64,000 bases of DNA. Origin: Cognatishimia sp. F0-27. Lineage in GTDB: Bacteria > Pseudomonadota > Alphaproteobacteria > Rhodobacterales > Rhodobacteraceae. Position 1 is the stretch's first letter; each line of letters begins with the position of its first letter. Location of the stretch: positions 1 to 64,000 of the forward strand of contig NZ_JAFMPQ010000018.1 in NCBI RefSeq assembly GCF_020667845.1. Direction: 5' to 3'. Positions 28,552-37,171 of the stretch are shown in pieces. Made by a program: the position numbers and the translations under genes. Under the pieces are notes generated by a model. The model saw nothing but the letters and a program-made list of their open reading frames with translations. It had not been told where the DNA came from and did no database searches.

Positions 28552-29862
28552 ATGTCGAGTATGTCGATGGCGCTGACAATGGCCTGCACAAGTGATTTTT
28601 CCGGGCTGGTGCGCGGAAAGGGTTTCCTGTCCTCGGACCTTTCGAAACGCATCCAGAACGGCGTCGGCTGGACGCCCACCAATGTCCAGATCACCTGCTT
28701 TGACAGCATCGCAGACAGCCCCTACGGCGCCTTGGGTGACATGGTGCTCTGGCCGGATCCCGAAACGCGGGTTGAAACCATGCTGCCCGATGGCGCCCCG
28801 ATGTCATTCCTCATGGGTCCGGTCACCGATCTGGATGGCGCGCCTTGGGAGTGCTGCACCCGGAGCATTCTGCACAATGCCATCGAGACGCTGCGCGCCG
28901 AAACGGGCCTCACCGTCAAGGCAACTTTCGAACACGAGTTCATGCTGTCCGGCGGGCGCGGGTCGCGCGGCTTCACGCTGGACGGGTTTCAAGAGCGACG
29001 CGCCTTCAGCGATGCGTTGGTCGAGACGCTCGGCGCTGCCGGAATCGAGCCCGACAGCATTCTGCGCGAATACGGCCCGGACCAGATGGAGATCACGCTC
29101 CCCCCTACGGACGCACTCAAGGCGGCCGATCAGGCAACCGCCTTGCGCGAAATCACCCGCGCGGTTGCCCGCGCGCTTGACACCAAGGCCACGTTCTCGC
29201 CGCTCTGCGCTCCCGATATCGTGGGCAATGGCGTGCATATTCATTTCAGCCTGTGGGATGCCGAAGGCCATCCGGCAACGCATGACCCGGCCGGACAGGA
29301 CGGGCTGTCGCCACAGGCCTCGGCCTTTATCGCGGGCATTCTGCGCCACGCAAACGGGGTGACCGCGCTCACCGCGCCCAGTGTCTTGTCTTACGAGCGG
29401 CTTGTGCCGCATCGCTGGAGCGCGGGCTTCAACAACCTTGGCGCGCAGGACCGCGAGGCCTTGATCCGGATTTGCCCTGTTTCCGCGCGGGAGCCTGACG
29501 CCCGTGCGCGGCAATTCAACGTTGAGTTTCGTGCGGCAGACGCCGCGGCAAGCCCCTATCTCGCGCTTGCGGCGCTCCTTTCGGCAGGCACAATCGGCCT
29601 GCGCGAGACCCTGAGCGCACCAGCGGCAACAACCGAGGATCTCAGCCTGCTGGACGCCAAGAGCCTGGCGGATCGCGGACTCGCGCGCTTGCCGCAGAGC
29701 CTCGAAGAGGCGATTGCCGCGTTCGAGGCCGATGAAACGCTCCGCGCCTGTTTCCCCGACCGCATGCCCGCGATCTATGCCGCCCATAAAAGAGGCGAAA
29801 TCGACCACGTGAAAGACCTCTCCAACGAGGAACTCTTTGCGGCCTATGCTGCGACGTATTGA
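28552..29862 (+). CDS. Glutamine-synthetase-like ligase (type III/GlnT group)
   Basis: 436 residues from the ATG at 28552; the start is uncertain because no good ribosome-binding site precedes it or nearby in-frame ATGs (28561, 28567). GS catalytic elements are visible: the FEHEFML metal-binding strand, EYGPDQMEITLPP, GNGVHIHFSLWD (ATP/ammonia loop) and NVEFRAADAAASPYLALAALL near the C-end. Such GS homologues often gamma-glutamylate amines (polyamines, ethanolamine, aniline) rather than ammonia. It is divergent from the two hydrolase genes and is followed after 71 bases by the ABC transporter, which fits amine import followed by gamma-glutamylation. The exact acceptor amine is not deducible. 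Confidence 0.85.
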   Translation: MSSMSMALTMACTSDFSGLVRGKGFLSSDLSKRIQNGVGWTPTNVQITCFDSIADSPYGALGDMVLWPDPETRVETMLPDGAPMSFLMGPVTDLDGAPWECCTRSILHNAIETLRAETGLTVKATFEHEFMLSGGRGSRGFTLDGFQERRAFSDALVETLGAAGIEPDSILREYGPDQMEITLPPTDALKAADQATALREITRAVARALDTKATFSPLCAPDIVGNGVHIHFSLWDAEGHPATHDPAGQDGLSPQASAFIAGILRHANGVTALTAPSVLSYERLVPHRWSAGFNNLGAQDREALIRICPVSAREPDARARQFNVEFRAADAAASPYLALAALLSAGTIGLRETLSAPAATTEDLSLLDAKSLADRGLARLPQSLEEAIAAFEADETLRACFPDRMPAIYAAHKRGEIDHVKDLSNEELFAAYAATY

Positions 29863-29933
29863 CTCCCGGCCGTCATTTGCAAGAATGCGCTATGCGAATT
29901 TTTGTTCGCCATATGAACAGGGAGACTTGAGAC

Positions 29934-31127
29934 ATGGATAAGGAACACCTGCTGCGCTCCATGGCGGGACGCAACCCGCTGAGCCAACCGATGCAGCATT
30001 CCCGGCATCGTCGCCGTTTTCTTAAGGGCATGGCGGCCAGCGTCGCCGCCGCGGGCATGCCGTCCATCGCGGCTGCACAGGACCGCCCGCTCTCGCTCCT
30101 GACTTGGGACGCCTATGCCGACCCGAACCTGCTGGCCTTATGGCGCGAGGCGACCGGCGTGGATGTGCGATACGAAATCCATATCTCCGACCCCTCCTCC
30201 GTCAACCGCCTGCGCGCGGGTGAAACATCCGTCTGGGACTTCATCAACGTCAACAACCCCTGGGCGCGCAACGTGATGTGGCCCGCAGGACTGATCCGCG
30301 ACCTGCCGCGCGACCGGTTCGACCCGCTCTATGCCCAGATGAAGGACAAATTCGCCATGCCCTATAAATGGGCCATGAGCGAGGATGAGGAGCATCTCCT
30401 CGGTGTGGTGCAGCGCTACGAAACCTTCGACTTCGTCATCAATCAGGACGTGATCTCGCCCGAGCTTGCCAAGGACGAGGGCTGGGACCTGTTCAACAAT
30501 CCCGATTTCGCGGGCCGCTACGGCATTCTGGCCTACGAGGACTGGAACGTCATGGATATCTGCATGGGCGCAGGCATCCATCCGTTCAAAGCCAAGAGCG
30601 AGGAGGATTTCGCCAAGTTCGAGGAGACCTGCAAACGCTGGATCGACAATGCTGCAATGATCACGACCGATTTCGTGCAGCTCAACCTCGCGATCCTCAA
30701 CGGCGAGATCGACCTCTATTTCACTGGCGGCACCTATACCACTGCGGCTGCGCGGCTCGAAGGCGTGACAGAGCTTTACGCCATCACACCCAACAGCGGT
30801 CCCGCCGATGGCAAGGGCGGTATCAACTGGATCGAACTGAATTCGGCGGTCAACAACCCCGACTTCCACCCGGCGGCTTTTGACTGGCTGGAATGGATCG
30901 CGACGCCCGATGCCGCCGAGCTGGTGGCGCGCGGCAATGGCAACCTGCAACCCGTCAGCCAGATGTCTCAGCCGGAGCTGTTCTCGCGCTTTTCGAGCGA
31001 AGAGCTCAACGCGATCCAATGGGACGAATTCGACAGCCGCATCGCCAACGCGGTGGAGTTCGACATCGTGCCCGACTACGACCGTCTTTATGACATCTAC
31101 TCCGCTGCGATGCGTGCACGCGGCTGA
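29934..31127 (+). CDS. Spermidine/putrescine-type ABC transporter substrate-binding protein
   Basis: 397 residues with a twin-arginine-like signal (RHRRRFLKGMAASVAAAGMP, cleavage near AAAQ-D at about 49), suggesting export of the folded protein by Tat. The mature part is a PotD-like extracellular solute-binding protein (LSLLTWDAYADPNLLALW, then WDFINVNNPWARNVMWPAGLI). It captures solute in the periplasm for the ATPase and permeases encoded next. Four genes (29934-33803) are packed with overlaps or a two-base gap, a clear operon. The ligand is an amine or amide by family and context. ATG at 29934 has GGGAGACTTGAG upstream. Confidence 0.9.
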   Translation: MDKEHLLRSMAGRNPLSQPMQHSRHRRRFLKGMAASVAAAGMPSIAAAQDRPLSLLTWDAYADPNLLALWREATGVDVRYEIHISDPSSVNRLRAGETSVWDFINVNNPWARNVMWPAGLIRDLPRDRFDPLYAQMKDKFAMPYKWAMSEDEEHLLGVVQRYETFDFVINQDVISPELAKDEGWDLFNNPDFAGRYGILAYEDWNVMDICMGAGIHPFKAKSEEDFAKFEETCKRWIDNAAMITTDFVQLNLAILNGEIDLYFTGGTYTTAAARLEGVTELYAITPNSGPADGKGGINWIELNSAVNNPDFHPAAFDWLEWIATPDAAELVARGNGNLQPVSQMSQPELFSRFSSEELNAIQWDEFDSRIANAVEFDIVPDYDRLYDIYSAAMRARG

Positions 31128-31129
31128 GC

Positions 31130-32167
31130 ATGAAAGACGAAGCGACCCGCACTACGGACCGGCCAGTGATCCTGTCACTGGCCGGTTTGTCCAAGTCTTT
31201 TGGCGAGACCCAGGCGGTCAAGCCAATCTCGCTGGACATTCCGGAGGGAGAGTTTCTGACCATTGTCGGCCCATCCGGCAGCGGAAAGTCGACCATGGTC
31301 CGGTTGCTGGCCGGGCTGGAAGAGCCATCCGGCGGCGCGCTCTATCTGCGCGGCAAAGACATCACGGCCATTCCCGCCAACCAGCGGCCAACCGCCATGG
31401 TGTTCCAGTCTCTTGCCCTGTTCGACCACCGCTCGGTCGGCCAGAACATCGAATTCGCGATGAAAATGAAGGGTGTTGCACCGGCCAAACGCCGCGCCCG
31501 TGCCCTGGACTTGCTCAAGCTGGTGCGCTTGCCGGAGACCTATTACAGCCGCGCGGTGACGCAATGCTCAGGCGGTGAGCGTCAGCGTGTGGCACTTGCC
31601 CGCGCTTTCGCCTCTGATCCCGAGATCCTGTTCTTTGACGAGCCGCTTTCGGCGATTGATTACCGGTTGCGCAAGACGCTTGAGGTGGAGCTCAAGGAGC
31701 TGCACCAACGCACCGGGCGCACCTTTGTCTACATCACGCACAGCCTCGAAGAGGCCATGGTCATGTCTGACCGGATCGCCATCATGAAGGACGGCGACAT
31801 CATTCAGATCGGCACGCCGTCAGAGATCTACGCACAGCCCGTGAACCGCTTCGTTGCGCGTTTCATGGGGGAAGTGAACATCGTGGCAGCCGATAAGTCC
31901 GCAACCTTCCCCGCGTTGTCCCGGAATGCCAAGGGGCAGTATGCCGTGCTCCGCCCCGAAGCACTGCACCCCGAGGAGGGCACCCTGAGAGCCCGACTGA
32001 CCGTTGCACAACGGCTGATGCTCGGGTCACGCACGCAGCTGCATCTCACGGGTGACGCAGGCGAGAGTTTCGTCTCCGAAATCGCCGGAAGCGGGGACGC
32101 CTTCCTGCCCGGCACGGAGCACGAGTTCGGCTTTTCACCCGAAAATGTCGTTTGGGTGGACGCATGA
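31130..32167 (+). CDS. PotA-type ABC transporter ATP-binding protein
   Basis: 345 residues. Walker A is GPSGSGKST, the signature CSGGERQRVALARA (Cys in place of the usual Leu at the first position), Walker B EILFFDEPLSAID, and the H-loop His is in ITHSLEEAM. A C-terminal TOBE-like domain (about 260-340) regulates or stabilises the dimer. It energises import by the two permeases that follow. It starts two bases after the binding-protein stop, and its own stop overlaps the first permease by four bases. Typical in length for PotA. Confidence 0.93.
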   Translation: MKDEATRTTDRPVILSLAGLSKSFGETQAVKPISLDIPEGEFLTIVGPSGSGKSTMVRLLAGLEEPSGGALYLRGKDITAIPANQRPTAMVFQSLALFDHRSVGQNIEFAMKMKGVAPAKRRARALDLLKLVRLPETYYSRAVTQCSGGERQRVALARAFASDPEILFFDEPLSAIDYRLRKTLEVELKELHQRTGRTFVYITHSLEEAMVMSDRIAIMKDGDIIQIGTPSEIYAQPVNRFVARFMGEVNIVAADKSATFPALSRNAKGQYAVLRPEALHPEEGTLRARLTVAQRLMLGSRTQLHLTGDAGESFVSEIAGSGDAFLPGTEHEFGFSPENVVWVDA

Positions 32168-33012
32168 CGCAGCGCGACTCACCCGGTGCCTGGTTTGCGG
32201 CCCCCGTGGCACTGTTCATGCTGGCATGCTTTGCGATGCCGATCGTCATCGTGACCTGGTTCAGCGTCATGCCGCCGCGCTCTTTCGACCTGACCACCAA
32301 TGTGACGCTTGAAAACTACCGTGCCGCGATCTCCGAAGGCTATGCCCGCCCGATGATGTGGTCGTTGCTCGGCGCTCTGATCACCACCTGCGTCACGGCC
32401 CTGCTGGCGTGGCCGGCCGCGGTCATCCTGCACCGCCACGCAGGCCGCTGGGCCGCGCTGGTCTCCGCGCTGATTGCGCTGCCGATCTTCATCTCCGAAA
32501 GCGTCCGGCTCTTTGGCATGTCGGTCTTCATGATGCCGCGCGGTGGCATCCTTGCAGGCACGCTCAACGCCGTATTCGGCCTGCAGATTGGCTCGATCCT
32601 GAACACCTGGGCCGCCGCGCTGGTGGGCATGATCTATGTCCATCTGCCGTTCATGTTGTTCCCGCTGATCCTTGGCATCAGCCTGATCCCCGCCGACCGG
32701 ATTGAAGCCGCCCGTGATCTGGGCGCGAACCGATGGCAGGTCTTCCGCGAAGTGGAACTGCCCCTGGCGCTGCCCGGCCTCCTGATCGGAGCGCTCCTGA
32801 CATTTGTGCTCTGCCTTGGTGCCAATGCGGAGGCCGCGATCCTTGGTGGACGCGCTGTGACGGTCATCACCGCCGCCATCGAACAGCGCTTCAATTACGC
32901 GCAGGACTGGCCGATGGGCGCCGCGCTGACCGTTCTCGTGATTGCGATTACGGCGGCAATCGTGCTGCCGATCCTGTCGCGGCTCGACCTCAACAAGCTG
33001 ACAAAACGATGA
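32164..33012 (+). CDS. PotB-type ABC transporter permease
   Basis: 282 residues, about six membrane helices. The cytoplasmic EAA loop is EAARDLGANRWQVFREVELPLALPG (about 180-204), the contact to the ATPase. The start at 32164 overlaps the ATPase stop (ATGA), and its own stop overlaps the next permease the same way. An EAA loop of this form places it with spermidine/putrescine-type importers (2-aminoethylphosphonate and thiamine permeases are related). Confidence 0.93.
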   Translation: MTQRDSPGAWFAAPVALFMLACFAMPIVIVTWFSVMPPRSFDLTTNVTLENYRAAISEGYARPMMWSLLGALITTCVTALLAWPAAVILHRHAGRWAALVSALIALPIFISESVRLFGMSVFMMPRGGILAGTLNAVFGLQIGSILNTWAAALVGMIYVHLPFMLFPLILGISLIPADRIEAARDLGANRWQVFREVELPLALPGLLIGALLTFVLCLGANAEAAILGGRAVTVITAAIEQRFNYAQDWPMGAALTVLVIAITAAIVLPILSRLDLNKLTKR

Positions 33013-33803
33013 GCCTGAAACGCGCAGCACCCACCCTGAGAGCGCTCTGGATCGTCGCGATCCTGGCATTTCTGTATATTCCCATCGTGTCGGTGGTGCT
33101 CGCGTCGCTGGCCAACACGCGCTACATGCGGTTTCCGCACCGGGTCTGGACGCTGGACGCCTATCGGGACGCTGTGGCCTCCTTTACAACGTGGCAGTTG
33201 CACACGATCTCGCTGAGCATCGCGGTATCGGTCGTGCTGATTTCCGTCGTTCTGGGGACGTTGGGAGCCGTGGCTTTTGCCCGCTATGACTGGAAGGGAC
33301 GCGGCGTCTTCCAGCGGCTTCTGGTCTTGCCGATCTTCTTTCCGCAACCGGTTCTCGGACTTGCATTGCTCTTGTCCTTCACGGCCGTCGGTCTCGCCCC
33401 CAGCTGGAAAACAGCCGTGATTGCGCATCTCGTCTGGATCATCCCGATCGTGACACTGATCATCTCGATCCGCTTTTTCGGCTATGACGTGGCACAAGAA
33501 GAGGCCGCCTTTGATCTTGGCGCCAGCAAATGGCAGGTGATCCGCGAAATCACCCTGCCACAGCTCTGGCCGGGGATCTTTTCCGGCGTGCTGTTCGCCT
33601 TTCTTCTGTCGTGGTCGAATCTGCCGCTGTCGATCTACACCTCCGGCCCTGACACGCCCCTGCCGGTTTGGCTCTTTTCGCGCACGGCCACGAATTATTC
33701 GCCGCTCGTGCCATCAGTGGCGGTCATCGGAACGGTGGTCTCTGCGGTGATCGTCATGGCGTTGGTCGTAATCTTTTCCCTGGTGCAAAGACGAAAAGCC
33801 TGA
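33009..33803 (+). CDS. PotC-type ABC transporter permease
   Basis: 264 residues from the ATG at 33009 (overlapping the PotB-type stop), about six membrane helices. The EAA loop is EEAAFDLGASKWQVIREITLPQLWPG. It forms a heterodimeric channel with the preceding permease. Last gene of the operon; the 577 bases after it contain no supported gene. Confidence 0.93.
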   Translation: MSLKRAAPTLRALWIVAILAFLYIPIVSVVLASLANTRYMRFPHRVWTLDAYRDAVASFTTWQLHTISLSIAVSVVLISVVLGTLGAVAFARYDWKGRGVFQRLLVLPIFFPQPVLGLALLLSFTAVGLAPSWKTAVIAHLVWIIPIVTLIISIRFFGYDVAQEEAAFDLGASKWQVIREITLPQLWPGIFSGVLFAFLLSWSNLPLSIYTSGPDTPLPVWLFSRTATNYSPLVPSVAVIGTVVSAVIVMALVVIFSLVQRRKA

Positions 33804-34380
33804 CGGTCACGCGGGTGGAGAGGCGGCCGTGCCATCCGTGGATCATCGCTCGGCGAGGAAGTCTCTGAAAAACAGGGGGCCCGAGAGGGTGCGCATTCTG
33901 ACCCGCTCTTGTCTGCAAAGGCAGATTCAGGTCGGGCCGTTGTCCGACTGAGTAGACAGGCGGCGAGACGAGACCGCTTCCTCACCCAGCATTCATTGAT
34001 ACGCTGAAGCCCCCAAACGGCACCAGCCACGGAGAGTTCACGCGCAAAGCGCGGGATCAGAAGTGGCTCCTTCGCAAAGTGCCTATCGCATGCCAAGCGA
34101 CGCACGTGCCTGAAAGCAACGCAAGGCAATCACACGACATCAAAGACGATGCTGACAAAGCCGGTGGTGAATGCGCCGAAACACAAGAATAGCCAAGGAA
34201 CGAAGACCATGCGCCGGTTCGAGACGGTGCACGCGTTCAGCATTGGACACAGGGTCGATCACCGCCAGCCTCGTCATTGAGACAGCCACAGCCTCTTTAT
34301 GGCCGGTCGGCAGCGCGTGGGTCATCGCGGCGTTTGCCCGGTATGCCCAAGAAATCGCCGATCGTGCACTTTCGTGTGAC
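33804..34380. other. Gene-free region after the ABC transporter operon
   Basis: 577 bases between the permease gene and the convergent hydroxylase gene. No coding frame has a plausible composition and I see no strong terminator hairpin with a T-run. Confidence 0.5.
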
Positions 34381-35385
34381 TCAGCGCCCCATGATCCGTT
34401 GGCGCCGCTCCGACATGCGCGCATGTGCTTCGCTTGTGCCATCGTGGAAAGAGCCGAACAGCTTGTCCCACGGAATTTCGAGAGAGCCGTAGTTACATTC
34501 AAAATACCGGTGATGCATTTGGTGGTGGAATGTGCCCAGCGCCAGACGGTTCTTGTCTTTCACCACAAGCCCCTCAAAGCCTGTGTGGGTCGTTGCCGCC
34601 GTCAGGGCGTAGTATTGGAGGTGGAACAGGATGTGGACCGGGTGCGCGGCCACAACCCAATGCACAAGCACCGAGCCCAAGAAGATCACATGCTCGACCG
34701 GGTGCATCGACAAGCCCGACCACGGGCCAACGTTGATATTGCGATGATGCAGGGCGTGCACGTGCCTGTAGAAGAACGGAATATGCAGAAACCTGTGTAT
34801 CCAGTAGAAATAGAAGCTTTCCCACACGGGGATCAGCAAGAACAGCGCGATGAACCAGACAGGATGCGCGGCCCAGGTCAACATCGGAGCAAACCCGTTC
34901 GCCATGGCCCAGAACATCAGAACCTCATAGGCGGTCCACACCGTGACCCCGCTGGCCAGCGTCCAGAACATGTTGTCCCGGATCTGGCCGCCCAGCGTGA
35001 ACTGGCGTCCGTTCTTCATCAGCGGACGCGGGTCATAGCGCAGCTTTTTGCCCTGTTTGGTGAACGTGTAGAAATACAGATGCAGGCCGCCCGCCACGGC
35101 AGTCATGAGCACGAGGTTGCGCAGATACATCTCGGCGATCCAGCCAAATGCGAGGGTCCTGGTTTCCTCCAACGGCGGCTGAAACCAGTAGAACGACACA
35201 AACGCGATGCCGACGATGATCAGCTTTTCGGTGATCAGGAACCACGCGTTCCAGACCCATGCGAGCATATCAAGCGGGCGCAGGGGCCATGTGAAGAACG
35301 GAGAGACTTTCAACGGGACCGGGGGAACATGGTTCCAACCCTTGAGGGGTGCATCGCTCATATCGCTCACCGTGGGTTGTGGCAT
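34381..35385 (-). CDS. Fatty-acid hydroxylase/sterol-desaturase superfamily protein
   Basis: 334 residues. An integral-membrane di-iron oxygenase: about four hydrophobic helices and the eight-His set spread over HRFLH, HVHALHHRN and FHHQMHHRYFE, with a further His pair in MHPVEHV. Family members hydroxylate or desaturate lipids, sterols or carotenoids at the membrane. Two starts are possible: 35385, or 35361, which has GGTGAG just upstream. The gene is divergent from a LysR regulator across 81 bases carrying an inverted repeat, so it is probably that regulator's target. The substrate is unknown. Confidence 0.85.
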   Translation of the reverse strand: MPQPTVSDMSDAPLKGWNHVPPVPLKVSPFFTWPLRPLDMLAWVWNAWFLITEKLIIVGIAFVSFYWFQPPLEETRTLAFGWIAEMYLRNLVLMTAVAGGLHLYFYTFTKQGKKLRYDPRPLMKNGRQFTLGGQIRDNMFWTLASGVTVWTAYEVLMFWAMANGFAPMLTWAAHPVWFIALFLLIPVWESFYFYWIHRFLHIPFFYRHVHALHHRNINVGPWSGLSMHPVEHVIFLGSVLVHWVVAAHPVHILFHLQYYALTAATTHTGFEGLVVKDKNRLALGTFHHQMHHRYFECNYGSLEIPWDKLFGSFHDGTSEAHARMSERRQRIMGR

Positions 35386-35419
35386 CTGCGCCGGAGTTTG
35401 ACAGAGCCCTCCTCACATG

Positions 35420-35455
35420 AAAAACAGTTTAATGTTGGTAATAAAATCTGTTTTT
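35420..35455. promoter_or_regulatory. Long inverted repeat between the hydroxylase and lysR genes
   Basis: AAAAACAG (35420-35427) and CTGTTTTT (35448-35455) are perfect inverted arms 20 bases apart in an AT-rich divergent promoter of otherwise GC-rich DNA. Position and symmetry suit binding of the adjacent LysR protein. The right arm ends 11 bases before the lysR start, so autorepression is possible. Confidence 0.55.
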
Positions 35456-35466
35456 CCGAGGTGAAG

Positions 35467-36399
35467 ATGGGCATTTCCTTGAAGGCGATGGAGTATTTCA
35501 CCACCGCGCTGCGGCATGGCAGCATTGTCAAGGCGGCAGGCGAATTGAACATTGCGGCCTCCGCTGTCGCCACGGCGATAGACCAGGTCGAAGCCGCGTT
35601 CGACCTGACGCTGGTCACCCGGCAACGGTCGCGGGGGATTGAGGCCAATGCGAGCGGTCGGTTGGTGGCAGAAAAGCTCGGTCGTTTGCTGGATGAGTAT
35701 CACGCAGTTCTGAGCGAAGCCGCGGAGCTGAAACAGGCCCTCAGCGGCCCATTGCGCATCGGGTATTACGCGCCGATCGCGCCCGCGTTTCTGCCTTCGA
35801 TCCTTGCGTCCTTCGTGCCGCAAGGCAGCGCTGTCACACTTCATCTGGACGAATGCGACAACGACAGCGCGCAAGATGGTCTCCTGAACGGGGCCTATGA
35901 CGCCATCCTCTTTGTCAGCGAGGATGTCCGGCCATCGGTCGAATTTGACGTCTTGATCGAAGCCCCGGCTTATTGCCTCGTCCCCGAGGATCACCCCTTT
36001 GCCACGCAGGGCAGTGTCACCATGGCGCAAATCGCCGATGAACGATTGGTTGTGCTCAATCGGCCAGTGGCCGGAGCCTATTACAAGGCGCTCCTTGATG
36101 CCCAAGGCAAAGACCTGTGCATTGCTGCCTATGCAACCTCGACCGAGATGGTGAGGAGCCTCGTAAGTGCGGGCCACGGCGTTGCCGTTCTGAACATGCA
36201 GCCAGTGACCCGGCAAAGCTATTGCGGAAACACGCTGTCAGGGGTTCCGATCTCGGACGCATTGCCTCCGTTGACCCTCTCGATCGGATACCAAAAATCG
36301 CGGCCCCGCAGAGTGGTCCAGCATTTTGTAGAGGCCTGCCGGACGCATTTTTCATCAAACGGCCCGCACCGATGCACGGTCACGCCGGTGCCGGAGTGA
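35467..36399 (+). CDS. LysR-family transcriptional regulator
   Basis: 310 residues from the ATG at 35467, which has GAGGTGA just upstream; the long upstream extension of this frame runs antisense to the hydroxylase gene and is rejected. The winged helix-turn-helix occupies residues 1-60 (AMEYFTTALRHGSIVKAAGELNIAASAVATAIDQVE) and the effector-binding domain residues about 90-295 (GPLRIGYYAPIAPAFLPSIL). The HTH is slightly unusual: SAVATAIDQVE replaces the common SxVSRxIxxLE. It probably controls the divergent hydroxylase. Effector unknown. Confidence 0.9.
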   Translation: MGISLKAMEYFTTALRHGSIVKAAGELNIAASAVATAIDQVEAAFDLTLVTRQRSRGIEANASGRLVAEKLGRLLDEYHAVLSEAAELKQALSGPLRIGYYAPIAPAFLPSILASFVPQGSAVTLHLDECDNDSAQDGLLNGAYDAILFVSEDVRPSVEFDVLIEAPAYCLVPEDHPFATQGSVTMAQIADERLVVLNRPVAGAYYKALLDAQGKDLCIAAYATSTEMVRSLVSAGHGVAVLNMQPVTRQSYCGNTLSGVPISDALPPLTLSIGYQKSRPRRVVQHFVEACRTHFSSNGPHRCTVTPVPE

Positions 36400-37171
36400 C
36401 AAACGCACGGTGCGGGCAAGCGCCGAAAAAGAACGCCAATCCGGACAGTCGGGGCTGGTGCACCCGGCAAGGCGTGGTGGCGCGCGGTCACTGACGCCCA
36501 TGTGCCGGACAGACGCCGATACACTGATCAGGGGCCCGCTTTCCGAAGCGTCGCGCAACCCGGCATCTTTGGGTGGGCCGCACGGGAACAGGCCGTGTCA
36601 CCCGCGCCTTTGCCCTGCGCGATCAAGCGGCTCGACACAAACCACCATACCGCGCGCCTTTCATGCACGACGCGCTTTTGCATAATGGCCGATATGCCCA
36701 AACTGCCTCGATCTCCCCGATCCGGCATGGGCCGCTGGACTGTCTGTTCCGCGCCGGGCTGCTCGGCGCGCGCGCCCCGGCCATCGCTTGGGCACCCGAC
36801 CCGCTCCCGCGCACCCAGCGCTTGTCACGTGCCATGCGCCGCCCATGTTCTCGTGATCCGTGGCTGCGTCACAATCCAAGCCGATCGGCAAGGGAAGCGG
36901 CTCGGAAATGGCTTGTCATCCGCCCGCCGCCTGCAATGCACCAGCGCACGAGGTGGGCGATTTGATCGGTCTGTTACCAGCGCCGGGTGCATCAGCCGCA
37001 GCCCTCTGTCCCCCATGAACACCACCGAGGAACCGGGATCAGCGGCGGATGATCACCCGCCGGTGCATGCACCTGATCCCAAGAACCGGCTGCAACCGCC
37101 ATGTGCCGTCGCAGCCATTGTTTGCGGATCTTTCCTCGACTGATCAACTGCGGCTCATGAGACACGCGATT
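36400..37171. other. Gene-free region between lysR and an RTX gene
   Basis: About 770 bases, with no recognisable gene. Open frames on the plus strand are rich in Arg, Pro, Ser and His and look random. Both flanking genes end here. Confidence 0.5.

Noticed and set aside
34171-35466. N-terminal extension of the LysR gene
   Set aside because: The extension is antisense to the hydroxylase gene and is Arg/His-rich; the internal ATG at 35467 has a good ribosome-binding site and begins the HTH.
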